A DNA stretch of 64,000 bases from Bettongia penicillata ogilbyi. Its lineage: Eukaryota > Chordata > Mammalia > Diprotodontia > Potoroidae. The stretch is from contig JAJHZJ010000694.1 of assembly GCA_023548195.1 (NCBI GenBank), positions 2,170,001 to 2,234,000 of the forward strand. The letters are read 5' to 3'. The translations under genes were made by a program, and so were the position numbers. A model generated the notes under the pieces. That model searched no databases, was not told the origin of the DNA, and worked only from the letters and a program-made list of their open reading frames with translations. Positions 32,955 to 44,324 of this stretch are shown here, piece by piece. How positions within the stretch are numbered: position 1 is the first letter of the stretch; the number at the start of each line of letters is the position of its first letter.

Positions 32955-34095
32955 TCTTCTCTAGCCTCGTAGATGTGGGGCATGCAAAGTTTGGATTGAT
33001 GCACTTGGTAGTGAGCCTCCCTGAGGTGTCATCTTGCACAGGCTTCGTCAGCATTTATGGAGCTGTTAAGGAAACGACTGCTGCTAAGAGAGCATGAGGC
33101 TTTTTAAGTTCTCTCTGTGGTACTGAAAGGATGATGATGGACTGGGTTCAAGTTTGGTACAAGCCAACTTTTCGGTTGAGGGGTGGGGCCCCCTAATTTC
33201 ACCAGTATGAATGACAAAGACGGTCACTTGGATCTTGTCTTAGCTTTTGTGTTATGACTTTTCCTGTATTGTTAGGTCCTTATGCTGTACGCTTACACGC
33301 TTTAACCATATATTTTTCTTACTGAATGTAGTATAATTCATAAGGAAAGGCTGGTGTTGTTATAGTCTATATAGTTTTAGCTCATTCACTGGTTCACATG
33401 GACACTCTAGGGGTGCAACTGAATCATCCGAGTGTCACTAGATAAAATATGGTAAGCCAGGTAGTTATTTGGCTCCGCTTGGGTAGCTGGTTTAATCTTT
33501 CCTTGGTTTTCTATGTGTTAATCTGCAGAACAGATTTACTTACTTACTTACTTATGATACTATGCAGCCAGCTCGGACTTAGTAGTTTGATGGTAGGAGT
33601 TTTACATAAAAATCATTATTCTTTATAAAGGCAGATAACAAAGTAGTGGATTTATTTCAGGATATGAAAATACGGAACAAAAAGTTATCTTTAAAAGACT
33701 TTAAAAAGATCCCGTGGCTTCTTGTAACTACATTAATAAGACTTGTCAGTCTTCCCCCATTCTACTTTGCACTTTGACCTTTTGGTTACTAAAATCTTCA
33801 GTTAAATCTGCAAGACCAACCACTCCCTGTGCACCAGGGGGCAGAGTTGTGCTGGTTGTAAGCACCTTCAAACCAATAATATTTAACATTTGCTTTTGAA
33901 TCATTTTGCTGCAGGTAGAAACGTGTTCACTATTCAAGTTATTAATTATTCCAATCTGTTCACATTTTGAAGTCCTTAGTCTCTTTTCCTGCCTTGTTCT
34001 GAATGCTTAGTCAGGTCTCCTGTAAGAGTAGAATTATATAGCCTATGGAGAGTTCATCATGATGTAGCTTTAAAACCTGAGGGATGAATGGCTGC
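32955..34095. other. Unrecognised stretch in intron 1
   Basis: No SINE or LINE signature. 32960-33520 has unusually mixed base composition for this intron. (TTAC)n at 33536-33554 is the only simple repeat. Confidence 0.35.
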
Positions 34096-34099
34096 TTTT

Positions 34100-34545
34100 C
34101 TGTTAGAATAATAATTTTTCCTCATCCTTATTTGTTTGTGTTACTCCCCTGCTCAAACAATGTCAGTAGCTCCCTGTTGCCTTTAGGATAAGAGTCAAAT
34201 TCCTCAACTTAACATTTATGACCCTCCATAATATGTTCTTTCTTCTCATTTCAGCCTTTTCTGTGCATTTTTCATTCCGTCCAGACTGGACCAGTAGCTG
34301 TTTGCAAAACTTGACATTACATTTCCCTCTTCTCTACATCCCCATGGGTCACCTCCATGTTAGAATGTACTCCTTCGTGTTTCTCTTAGACTCCTTGTTT
34401 TCCTTTGTACTCATCTGCCGCCTGCTGCATTCTCCTCAGGTGTTAGTTATGGATCTCATCCCTCCTTAGAATGGGGACTGTTTTGCATTTTGGTTCTAAG
34501 TTTTTAGCATATTGTAAGTTCTTAACAAAGATTTGTTGAATTTAA
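34100..34545 (+). repeat. L2 LINE, sense
   Basis: GTAGCTCCCTGTTGCCTTTAG, GGATAAGAGTCAAATTCCTC, a reduced body, and a 3' end TTTTTAGCATATTGTAAGTTC. Confidence 0.65.
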
Positions 34546-34574
34546 TTGGTGTAGATGGGGCAAAAAGAATCATG

Positions 34575-35735
34575 GAATCTCACAGTTGAAGGTAAGCTAA
34601 GAAATCATCATAGCCCAACCCATACCTGCACAGAAATCCCCTTTACAGTATCTGTAATGAGTGGTCATTCAACTTTTACTTGAAGACCTCTAGTGAAGGG
34701 AATTCCATTATCTCCTGAGATATTTTCTTACACTTTTAGATAGTTCTAATTGCTGGGAATTTAGCTTTTATAGCTATATATAAATAGATAAATACACATG
34801 TGTACACATATATCAATTTATCTGTCTATATACTCATACATGAGAGGGAGAGAGTGTGTGCACAAGTTTGAACTCATGCTTAAAATCAGTTTTCCTGCAG
34901 CTTCTACATAGAGGCTAAAACCTTAACATACTTAAACATGGTCCCATTGTTGGATCATTCCCTCCCTCCCCCAAGTCTTTACTATAAACAAATAGTATCC
35001 AGTTCATTTTGTTGGTATTCTTTTCAACACCCTTACCGTCCTGACTTATTTTCCTTCTACCATCTTTAATTTGGCAGAGTCTTTTCTACGGTATTGTGCC
35101 CCAAACCGAACACAGTATTCTCTGCATGACCTGACTATGGCAAGGTACAATGGGACTATCACTTCCTTCTTTCCAAACACTATTATGGCTTTTATTATTA
35201 TTGTTTAAGATTGCATTTAGCTAATTTTGTGTTCCATGGCACACTATAAATGTTTATTGAATTTGTATTCTACTGAACCTACTCAGATATTTTTTGCATG
35301 ATCTCGTCTCCCATCTTTTATTTGTACAATTTTCTAAATTCAGTTATTTGGATTCAGGTACTTTGCCTATAGACTCTTAAATTTCATCTTCTCAGACTTA
35401 TCCTAAGGGTCTAACCTCTTGTAATTTTTTTGGATCCTTCTCTCATTTAGTACATTTGCTGCGCCTCCCAGCTTTGTGTCATCTGCAAGTCTGATAAACG
35501 TGCTATTTATGAATTAACCTAAATTATGGATGAAAGCACTAAATAGCCCAGCTCCAGGTTTTCCCTTTTCCCTTAGAAATCTCTTCAAGAGGACTTTATT
35601 CCATTAATGATCTCTCCTTGGTTCTGAGTCTGAGTTTTACTTAACCATCTCGTCCACTTTTTTCAATATTGTTGACCTGGATAGCCTCACAGATTTTATC
35701 ACAGGCTCTCCTAAATTAGATTTTCTATGTGTACA
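34575..35735 (-). repeat. L3/CR1 LINE, antisense
   Basis: On the + strand: GACCTCTAGTGAAGGGAATTC, CAGTATTCTCTGCATGACC, AAGGTACAATGGGACTATCAC, CCCAGCTTTGTGTCATCTGC, all reverse-strand L3/CR1 ORF2 text. Decayed. Confidence 0.75.
34790..34870. repeat. TA/CA and GA-rich simple sequence
   Basis: ATATATAAATAGATAAATAC then GAGAGGGAGAGAGTGTGTG. Confidence 0.7.
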
Positions 35736-35754
35736 ACATTCTTTTGATCTGTCA

Positions 35755-35905
35755 GTTTAGTAACTCTAACAAAAGAGATATGTGCTATTAACCCCAATTT
35801 AAAGATAAGAAAACTGAGGCTCAGAGATTAGGTGACTTGTTTAAATTTACACAGTAGTAAGTGGAAGAATCCAGTGCTCTTTACACTGTATTATACTTTT
35901 CTTTT
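35755..35905 (+). repeat. MIR3-type SINE
   Basis: GAAAACTGAGGCTCAGAGATT, GGTGACTTGTTTAAATTTACA, CAGTGCTCTTTACACTGTA. Confidence 0.75.
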
Positions 35906-36420
35906 CTCATTCCACATTCCTAAGTAAGAATGTTCTCTCTTACTTGGTTTCTGCTTAATATTTTGAATCTATATAAAAGTGCTAAGACGTCAAAAACACT
36001 CATGGATTAAAGAACCTTGTGATGTAGATAGGATACTAATATTCATTTATCAGTTGGGAGAAACTGACTTGGCAAGTATTTAAAATTACTAGTCCAAGCA
36101 AAGCTACAACATAATCAGCATTAAAATAAGAATTAAGAGATTATACCCTGTTTAAAGGAAATTCTTTGCTGTTCTCCAACCTCATTAACAATTAGTGAAA
36201 AACTGTGAGGACAAAGATTCCCTTCTTGGTACTATCTCCATGGCATTACAGTAGTTTAGGGAATAGTTAAATGTTCTAGCATCACCACTAAAAGCTAACA
36301 TCCCTACAGTGTTTCTCAGAACAGGCTCATTGGGATAATAGTTGTCCTTAAGAAAGTTTCTTTTGCCTTCTGTCACCTGCCTTATTGCACCTGAGAGAAG
36401 AGTATTTGCTACCAAGATGT
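35906..36420. other. No recognised feature
   Basis: Intron sequence; nothing identifiable. Confidence 0.3.
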
Positions 36421-36424
36421 CTGA

Positions 36425-36850
36425 TTTCATAAAAATGATGTCTTTAGTAATAATGACAGCTTGCATTTATATACTGCTTTGCAGTTTACAGAGTGCATTA
36501 GCAATGTGGTGTAGTGGAAGCAGCCCTTAATTTGTAGTCAGAAGCCCTGGTTTTGTATGATTTTAAGCTCTCTGCATCTTAACCTCTCTCTATCTTAATT
36601 TCCTCATCTGTAACATAAGAGGTTGTACTATATGATGATTAAATTCCCTTTGATCTCCAGATCCTGTGATTCTTATGACAACCTCATGAGGCTGACATTT
36701 CAGGTAGTGTTCCCATTTGACAGCCGAAAAAACTGAGCCTAGAAGCATTAAGGTGGCTCACTCCAGATTATACAGGTAAGCAGAAGGCCTAGGACTTGAA
36801 CCTAGGCCTTCCGACTCCTGGTTCAGATGTGCAGTCTTTCCCACCGTTCT
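36425..36850 (+). repeat. MIR-type SINE cluster
   Basis: 36495-36675: GCAATGTGGTGTAGTGGAAG, TTTCCTCATCTGTAACAT, CTCCAGATCCTGTGATTC. 36680-36850: GACAGCCGAAAAAACTGAGCC, GACTTGAACCTAGGCCTTCC. Confidence 0.75.
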
Positions 36851-37180
36851 CTTGCTATCAGAGAAAAGTTCTTTGTTCTTTACAGAGAAGAGCATACATA
36901 CATGCTTTTGTCCCAAATCATGTGAACTACGGTCATTTTCTCTTGACTTGTTTCAAAGTGACCTTTCTTGGAGAACATTTTGGGTTTTTGTTTTTTATAA
37001 AGAAAGCTTTGTTTCTACAGGAATATGGATGGAAGGGGGGATGCTCTTCTGTATAGCACTCAGCTCAGAAAATTAGAAGTTAACAGACTCTTGATAATTC
37101 ATTGTAATGAGATAGAGTTACTGCTTTTAGAAAATATTATTCAAACATATTTTAGTCTCATTTAAATTTAGTTCCCACTG
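36851..37180. other. No recognised feature
   Basis: Nothing identifiable. Confidence 0.3.
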
Positions 37181-37184
37181 AAAG

Positions 37185-37470
37185 AATCCTTAATCCTTTA
37201 GAGGTCATTTAGTCCAGCCCTTTACCTCAGTACTCAGTCTACAGTATCTCTAAACAAGTAGTCATATAATCTTTTCTTGAAGACTTCCATCATTGGAAAC
37301 ACCTTTATAAACTCCTTGTCAAGGGATTTAATTCCCTTTGGGATAGTTCTTACTATAAGGAAGCCTCTTCTCATATTGAACTGAAATACATCGCTCTTAG
37401 ATACACATTTAAACCTAGGGCAGGACAGAATAAGTCCAAGCTGTCTCCCTAACAAGCCTTCCTGTAATCA
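37185..37470 (-). repeat. L3/CR1 LINE fragment, antisense
   Basis: AGGTCATTTAGTCCAGCCC, TTGAAGACTTCCATCATTGG, GATAGTTCTTACTATAAGGAA fit antisense L3/CR1 text. Confidence 0.6.
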
Positions 37471-38742
37471 GAGACAAGTAATTTCTCACGCATCTCACTA
37501 CCTCTCTTCCCATTTTCTGCACTTGTTAGTTGTTAAGGAACTGTAATGCAGTGACTATTTTTCCTTAGTGAATCATTGTCTCACATCTTAGAGTTAGTTG
37601 TCTGTTCCAAGAGGAACTTGGCCTCCACCACCTTATCCCTGTTTTCCTATTGTAGATACAGAATTGAGTATCAACCAAGTAAGTGAAATGAGATCACTCA
37701 TTGTGGACCCATTCCTTGGGGTGGGGAGCAGGGGTTATAAAAGCAATAAGCTTTCAGTATAAATTCTTGCTTATTTGTTGGGTCATGCCATTTGTACCTT
37801 TATAGGAAGTCACAGAACCAAGTAAAGAAAATGATCCAACATTAAATAATAAAAGAGCTAAATGTGGATTCAAGGAAACACTGTCAGTCTGATTAAAACA
37901 GAGGTTTTATTACAAAGTTTAATTATTATAATTTTCTAGTAAATGTTCTTTGGCTACAAGTCTGCCTCCTAAAATACCACCATTTGTTTGGCAAGATTCT
38001 TAAAATAATAAGTCCCTGTTTTCACAAGACTTGGTTTTATTCTAAACCACTTAGTAAGATGTCAGAATGCTAGAAGCCTACAGACAGAAGATGCCCAGTT
38101 TCTCTTGGCCTTTGCATGTTCAGCACAGCTCCAGAGAGACTGGCATAGCCTCCGTAGCTTAAATGCTATTACTAATTGGCACAACACCTGCAATCAATTA
38201 GAGAAGCCTCAATTATCCAAACCAAAGCCGCCCACCCAAAGATTAATTTTCTGCTCTATTTCCTATCAAAAACATAGCATATTTTCTCTCTTGTTCTTCC
38301 ATGAAGTGCAGCGCAGATATTTAAGTTGCTTCGTATTGTTAATTGTATTTGTTCCTTCAGTTCAGCAGCATTTTCCTTTTGATATCACGCCCACAAGTTC
38401 TTTCAAAATTAGTCCCTTTTTGTTTTTGTTGCCTTTCAGAAATGCTGAGAGCACGGAGAATAAGACATTAGGAAAAATTATCCTTTGAAGGATTTTTTTT
38501 CTCCTTTTTGGTTGAATGATAGAGAAAAGGCTCTATGTTTTGCTTTAAGGGATTCAACACCTACTACCTGAAAACCATAAATGATGATAACTCACTGGCG
38601 TTCCTGAACTTAATAGACTTTCTGTGTGATTTTCTTAATTTTTTTATCTATAACTATAACTGTCCCATGACCTTGGCCCTGGAAAGCACACCTTTTTTTT
38701 CTTCCTCTCACTAAAAGTCATATTTTGGTTTGTCTTTCTCAG
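37471..38742. other. Repeat-poor end of intron 1
   Basis: About 1.2 kb before exon 2 with no recognised interspersed repeat. An open frame at 38105-38488 (127 codons) shows no known domain. Confidence 0.4.
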
Positions 38743-38799
38743 AGCTGGAACAAGCTATAAATCGGGCTGGTATTGTCCAAGCAGATGTGCAGCCACCAG
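38743..38799 (+). CDS. SMIM20: SMIM20 coding exon 2 (N-terminal part of the phoenixin region)
   Basis: This 57-base exon lies between a pyrimidine-rich acceptor ending CTTTCTCAG (AG at 38741-38742) and a GTAAAC donor (38800). It completes Lys37 and reads [18 protein letters not shown], then the first base of Gly56. Both boundaries are phase 1, so skipping the exon would keep the frame. Arg44 precedes the start of phoenixin-20 (AGIVQ...), consistent with cleavage at a basic residue. The residue before the phoenixin-14 start (Asp51) is Ala50, where human has Glu. Identification is by near-identity to the known family sequence. Confidence 0.96.
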
Positions 38800-39563
38800 G
38801 TAAACTCATAAAACTTTTAATTTGCCTCATAATGGTGGGGTGGATTCTTGCTATTTGGAAAAGACATTTTTATTGTCTCATGGATCATATATTAATTATA
38901 CTGGATTTATTTCTTAATAACTGCCATTACATAATTGCCAAGGAAAGCTTTAAGACGGGCAGTTGGAGTATTTTAGCCTAGATGCTTTGCATGTTTGCCT
39001 CATTGCTGTTTTGAATATTTAAAATGGGCATTAAGAATACAGAAAAATAGGTTAAATATGCAAGTGAATATGAAATATGAGTAGATGTTTTGCAGGTTTT
39101 ACCAAGCACCTATTTAAATGCTAACCTCATGGGAAAATACCGTTACTTGTGGATTATTTTAATTGATACCAGATTCTTTGTACCAAGAGCAAAGGACTAT
39201 CTTTATAGCCAAAGAGTAAGCTACTTTAAGGAAATTTGAATTGTCTTGAGACTCAGTGATTTCTAGATCTGTGAATGGCTTATTAACTAAAAGTTTTGTA
39301 ATTTGTGGAAAAGTTCCTTTTCTCACTGGGCCAGATAGCTTTCTTCCTGTTGTGAAGAGATTGTGAAGCCATTTAAGCGTGCCCTCGAGGCTGCACAGTA
39401 TTGTAGCTGTCTTAGATTGTTGGATTCCAGCAGAGTGCCTGGGCTGTTTTAAACTGGGTGGAATTGCACAACTGAATTCTGAATGTCATTTTGTTCACTT
39501 GGGGTTGGAGGTTTGAAGATGAAACCTGTCTTACTGAATACTTTCATATTATTTTTTCCATAG
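38800..39563 (+). other. SMIM20: SMIM20 intron 2 (764 bp)
   Basis: Short GT-AG intron (donor GTAAAC, acceptor CATAG) in phase 1. I see no recognisable repeat in it, unlike most of the window. Confidence 0.9.
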
Positions 39564-39601
39564 GATTAAAAGTGTGGTCTGATCCATTTGGAAGGAAGTG
39601 A
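39564..39601 (+). CDS. SMIM20: SMIM20 coding exon 3, with the phoenixin C-terminus and amidation signal
   Basis: The acceptor TTTTTTCCATAG ends at 39563. The exon completes Gly56 and reads [11 protein letters not shown], then TGA at 39599-39601. Phoenixin-14 ([14 protein letters not shown]) is therefore split between exons 2 and 3 and appears identical to the mammalian peptide. The following Gly65-Arg66-Lys67 is the classical signal for dibasic cleavage and C-terminal amidation in a secretory route. How an inner-membrane mitochondrial protein would reach such processing is unresolved in the field, and the sequence does not settle it. Confidence 0.96.
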
Positions 39602-39655
39602 AGAGGCTTGTGGCTGATCTGAATGATAAAATAAACATCTTCATATTCTCTGTGC
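39602..39655 (+). other. SMIM20: Likely minimal SMIM20 3' UTR
   Basis: It follows the stop directly and contains AATAAA at 39630-39635, with T- and GT-containing sequence just downstream, so a very short 3' UTR is possible. ATTAAA at 40461-40466 would give a longer form running through a SINE at 40155-40335. The real end needs RNA data. Confidence 0.4.
39630..39635 (+). promoter_or_regulatory. Candidate polyadenylation signal AATAAA
   Basis: Canonical hexamer 29 bases after the SMIM20 stop codon. Its position is plausible but unproven. Confidence 0.4.
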
Positions 39656-40150
39656 TGCAGCAAATATAGATCATCTCTGTGGAGTGATAACTCAAGAAGA
39701 TAGAATTTTATGATGGAGTAAATATTAGTAGTTTCCACAAATATTAATTCCAAGAATTAATTTTAAATTTTTCTAAAGTTTCAAAACACCATTAATGCAA
39801 GTTACACTATTAAGAAGTTGGGGGGGAGGTGAATTTGTTAGCTAAACCTCTCCATTCTGGGTAGAAAATAGACCTATTTATTATTCAGTCTTTATAACCT
39901 GAGAGTTATGATTTAAATATGGGAAGTACAGCACACTTGGGAAGATCTTTTTAGTGTCTTGTGTGTTCCATTTCTCAAATAATGTACTGAAATGGAGATT
40001 TCAATAAGCTGCTTCCTGGGATGTGAAAATGTCAGAGCCAAGAAAAACCATATTGGACCCTGCCCTGTGCTGTTTGTTAACAAGCACGGCCCATCTGAGC
40101 CACGTCTGGTTGGAGACTAGTTAGTTTTTGAATGTAAATAGGAAGTGATG
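39656..40150. other. Repeat-free DNA downstream of SMIM20
   Basis: Nothing identifiable. It could be part of a longer 3' UTR. Confidence 0.3.
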
Positions 40151-40154
40151 TAAA

Positions 40155-40335
40155 TGAGAGGGAACATGATTTAGTGGAAAGAACGCTGGGTTTTCAGTCA
40201 AAATACTTGGATTTGAATTTCAGCTTCCCCACTTACCAGCTTTGTGACACTAGATCTCAGTTTCTCCACTTGTAAAAATGGGTGAATTGGACAAGATAAG
40301 CCAGTCCCTTCCAGCTCTAATATTCTATGATTAAG
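40155..40335 (+). repeat. MIR-type SINE
   Basis: AACATGATTTAGTGGAAAGAA, GATTTGAATTTCAGCTTCCCC, CTTCCAGCTCTAATATTCTATG. Confidence 0.75.
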
Positions 40336-40339
40336 TTAC

Positions 40340-41930
40340 TTTGCATACATGGTGGAAGTAGATGTAGGAGTAATACAAGTGTAAATGTGTACATTAAAAT
40401 CATTGTTTAACTTTGCTATTGTGTGAGCAGCTCTGTTTGAGTATTTCCTTTTGTAAACACATTAAATCATACCAGGAAGTCATACTTGGCTAAATAAGTG
40501 ATGTGACTGGAGTCTGCAAATATTTGTATTCCAGTGAATATTAAAAAGGTAAATCATAAATGTCCCAAAGGTCCACTGTAAGCATCCATCATGTCCTGTG
40601 GTATACTGCAGTTTAGGTGTACAGAAGTTCTGTGTACTCCACAAGGTAATGGAATTCCTTATCACCTTTGGGCACCTGCCTGCAAATTCATCAACACATT
40701 AGAACATCTACATTCATCAGTACCAGGAGCTTTCAGCTCAGAACCCAAGTGCAGAATGTCCTGGTGACTCTTCATCATCTTTTTTTCATCACTGGTGATG
40801 AAAGAATAGAGGACAGAAGGCAAACAGCTGTAGAGACTATTAGAACACTCTAAATTACAGCACATCCTTAACCTCTGTGTATTGGAAGGTAGACCACAAA
40901 GCTTTGATTTTCCATTGACCATACAGATAAAGTACAGTAGTAGATCAGAGTGTAGAGAAGAGAAATAAGTTAAATTAGCTATTCTTACTTGAGAGGGTTA
41001 GAGTAGAAGACCCCAACCAATAAATTGGGATTTACAGTAGATCTTAAAGCCATATAAGCATTTTTCCCACTTGCACACAGCCCAGCCACTACCGCAGTCC
41101 TACCTCAGTGGGAAAGAGTATACCTTTTGAGTTCCTACTCTTAGAGACTTGACTAACTATACCTCCCCAAGTTCTGGGTGATTTCTAGGCTTAAAGAAAA
41201 TGAAAAAGTAGATCTTCACAATAAAGCTAGATTAAGGAGTTTATAGCTCTTCCATTTTCATTAGCTTGGGTCCTCTATTTTCAGTCAGTTTATTTTTATT
41301 AAACTTAATTAGCATATCATCAAACCTAGTCTCTTAGCTTCCCATGCCCTGGGATAATCAGTGCATGTTCCATTTTATAAGATGATTCCTGTCTAGAGGA
41401 ATTGTATCACATTCAAGGTTTCTATGTTATTGATGTTTTCTCCCTGCTTCTTAACCTTCCCCATCCTCATTCTGTGTTTTTCTGTGACCTCGATTCCTTT
41501 GAATTCCCTAGTTCCTGACCCACAGTCTTGCTTTGTATGTATCTGCCTTCTTCATACTTCTCAGCAAAACCAAGATTAGCAGTAGGGAAGCACCCAGCAT
41601 TCAACAGGGAACGTTATATAAAGGCTATATATGTGTGGTTACTCTCCTGAACACTTGGATGTTGAATAATACTTTAAGTCACATTTTAGAGTAAAAGCTC
41701 AAAAGTCTGGATGTAGGGTTGGAATGGGGTTTTTTTCTTTACATTGCCTGCTTTTTGCAATGTATTTGTAAAAAAAAAAGGGAGAATAAATTCAGCAAAA
41801 CTAGCCAGTGTATTAAAAGCATCTTGCATTATATGTAGTGTTGCGTAGTGTGTAGATCTCCACACCTAAAGAAAGAAAAGCAGTAGGAAGTGATTTCAAG
41901 TCTCTTTGAGGGGGACAGGTTTGGTTGTTT
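40340..41930. other. No recognised feature
   Basis: About 1.6 kb without recognised repeats or coding signal. Confidence 0.35.
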
Positions 41931-41934
41931 TCAT

Positions 41935-42215
41935 GACATTTATCTATGTTCTTCCCATTTATGTTGTAGATTTTGTATATCACTTTACTGAGTCTGCTTA
42001 CTTCACTTTATACTGATTTTTACACATATGTCTTTGTATTCATCATATTCAAAACAGCAAACAATATTTCATTATTGTCATTGACCACGTTTTGTTTAAC
42101 CATTCTTCAGTTGATGGGCATTGTCTTTGCTCTTGGTGCACAAAAAGCACTACTATAAATATTTTGCTTTAGATGAGGCTTTTCTTTTGTCACTGACCTC
42201 CTTGGGGTTATTTGC
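41935..42215 (-). repeat. L1 3' fragment, antisense
   Basis: ATTCTTCAGTTGATGGGCATT, GCACTACTATAAATATTTTG and CCTCCTTGGGGTTATTTGCC are antisense L1 ORF2 end text, decayed. Confidence 0.75.
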
Positions 42216-42409
42216 CTAGCTGCGGAGTCTCTGGTGATGTGTGGACTTGAGAGTGGAATTTTCCTATCTTGCATAGGATACACAAATGTCTCATTCCACC
42301 CTTGATCCTCTGCTCCATCCCTCCTGTAACTTGGGTGCCAAACTCAACTCTTGACCACAATGTCAGATGCTTGATAGAGAATCTCACTGATTTCAACTAG
42401 TTTTTAGTG

Positions 42410-42545
42410 CTCTTTTGTATAGATGAGGAAATAGAAGCACAGAGCAGGTCAGAGCTTGGATTAAGTCCTCTGAATGCTCTGATTTATGGTTTCAGTCCTA
42501 ACCGCTGGGCTGATCTACCTCCTGCAGATGAGATACGAAAGTTAA
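42410..42545 (+). repeat. MIR-type SINE fragment
   Basis: ATAGATGAGGAAATAGAAGCA, CAGAGCAGGTCAGAG, CAGTCCTAACCGCTGGGC. Confidence 0.55.
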
Positions 42546-42784
42546 TGTACTGGCTAGATTCCAACTACAAGTTACTACTGTTTGCTCCCAAGGAGAGGTA
42601 AAATCAGTGCCTAATACATTAAGGAAATTCAACAAATATTAAAGAACTATACTGACAGAATTTGCCTGAGGATATCCTGGAGCTATTCTGGCCTCTGGAT
42701 GATGTAACAACGAAGGGAGACATGTTAAGAATGCGACCCTAGGGCTCCTACCAATGATATCCTTACAGTGATACCCATATTACT

Positions 42785-43320
42785 GTGATATCACTACTAG
42801 GTCTAATAATAGTAGATAACCTGAATATAGCGCTGTGTTCCAAGCCCAGTGCTAAGAGCAAGAGGAAAAAAATTCATATGAACAGAAATATTGATAGCAC
42901 CTCTCTTTGCAGGGACAAAGAATTGGAACCTGAAGAGGGATGCCCATCAGTTAGGGAATGGCTAAAGAATTTATGGTATATGTGATAGAATACTGTTGTA
43001 CTATAAGAAATGGGAATAGTTTCAGAGAACCCTGGAAAGACCTGAATGAACTGATGCAAAGTGAAGTGCGCAGAACTAGAAGAATTTCAGTACAGTAACA
43101 GTATTGTAAAGACAGTCAGTTTGGAAAGACACAGCATCTCTGATCAATGCCATGACTGACTACAGGTCCTGAGGATTCATGTTGTGACAGATTACCCACT
43201 TCCTCACAGGTGATGGACTCAGAGATGAGTGTGTGTTTTTGTTACAGGGTTTTTTTCTTGATTTCCCAAAGGGGTGGTGAACAGGAGGGAGGGGATAATC
43301 TTTGTTCAAAAAATAAAAGT
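42785..43320 (+). repeat. L1 3' fragment, sense
   Basis: Reads RDKELEPEEGCPSVREWLKN at 42910-42970, then GACCTGAATGAACTGATGCA and a 3' UTR ending CAAAAAATAAAAGTA. The 5' part is interrupted by foreign bases. Confidence 0.75.
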
Positions 43321-43324
43321 ATCC

Positions 43325-43795
43325 CTACTACTGGGTAGCATCTTATGCTTATTCATTGTATCCCACTGGACCTTGGAGTAGGAAAGGTAAAGAAAAAAAA
43401 TCTTGTTAATCAGTATCATGCAGAAATGCTTCCTGCATAAATGGAAGTGACTTCATTCTGCTTACATGAGAATTTGTAAAGCAGCATTGCCTACTTCATA
43501 CAATGAACCAAATTTAAGTTATCCTGTGCGTCAGGCAATTCCAAAATATTGTATAGAATATGGTTAGCAGGTCTCCTGACTCTCAGAGAATCTTCCAAAA
43601 GATTTAATTGACACCTTTAGTTTTCATACCATTCATTCCTGTGTGGAGCACAGTCCAGTGCTCCCCATCTCCCAGAAACTGAACAAAAAAAACAAGTTGA
43701 AAAAAACCAAATGACAATAGTGACCTTGTCTGGCTGTGCAACATTTGGCTTCCTATTGCTGCTAAAAGGATAGAGGTAAGTTTGAGTTTCTGTTA
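43325..43795. other. No recognised feature
   Basis: Nothing identifiable. Confidence 0.3.
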
Positions 43796-43799
43796 CCCT

Positions 43800-44160
43800 G
43801 AGCCAAGATTAGTCCTTGTAGCGTTCTTTTCATTTACATTATTGTAGTCGTATAAATTCTTCTGGTTTTAATTAATTCACTAGGCCCCAGTTCGTGTAAA
43901 TCTTCCCATGTTGTTCTGAATTCCTCTATCATCTTGCACGATTGTTCCGTTTCATTGGTGTTACAGTTTGTTCATCTGTTCCCTAATCAGTGGGCACTCA
44001 CTTTGTTTACAATTCTTAGCTACCATAAAAAGTGTTGCTGTGAACATTTTGGTTTATAGTGGCCCTTGATGTGTTTATACCTTCGGAATATATACCCAGG
44101 AGTGGCCCTAGGGTGTGACTGATTTCATTGCTTTTCTCACAGGTCTCCTGCTTTTTTTTC
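43800..44160 (-). repeat. L1 3' fragment, antisense
   Basis: CATCTGTTCCCTAATCAGTG, GCTACCATAAAAAGTGTTGC, GGAATATATACCCAGGAGTG. Confidence 0.75.
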
Positions 44161-44324
44161 ATAGAGGGACACTGTCATTACTTTAGTCTGCTAAATAATG
44201 GTGAAACCTTGAAAGTCTACATTAAGTGTATAGGTTTACTTGCCCCTACACCAAAGGGCTCCAGATTGCCTTACTTTTGAGTTCTTATATCTATTAGTTT
44301 TTTTCTTTTTTCTTTCAAAAAGTG

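Larger units (their letters stand above)
22807..38742 (+). other. SMIM20: SMIM20 intron 1 (15.9 kb)
   Basis: GT-AG intron joining exon 1 to exon 2 in phase 1. The first 0.6 kb continues the CpG island. The rest holds several L2 copies, an L1 3' fragment with target-site duplications, an antisense L3/CR1 copy, MIR-type SINEs and microsatellites, listed separately. No further coding exon was recognised on either strand. Confidence 0.9.

Noticed and set aside
38105..38488. A 127-codon frame before exon 2
   Set aside because: No domain, no splice context, no family match; likely chance in intron sequence.
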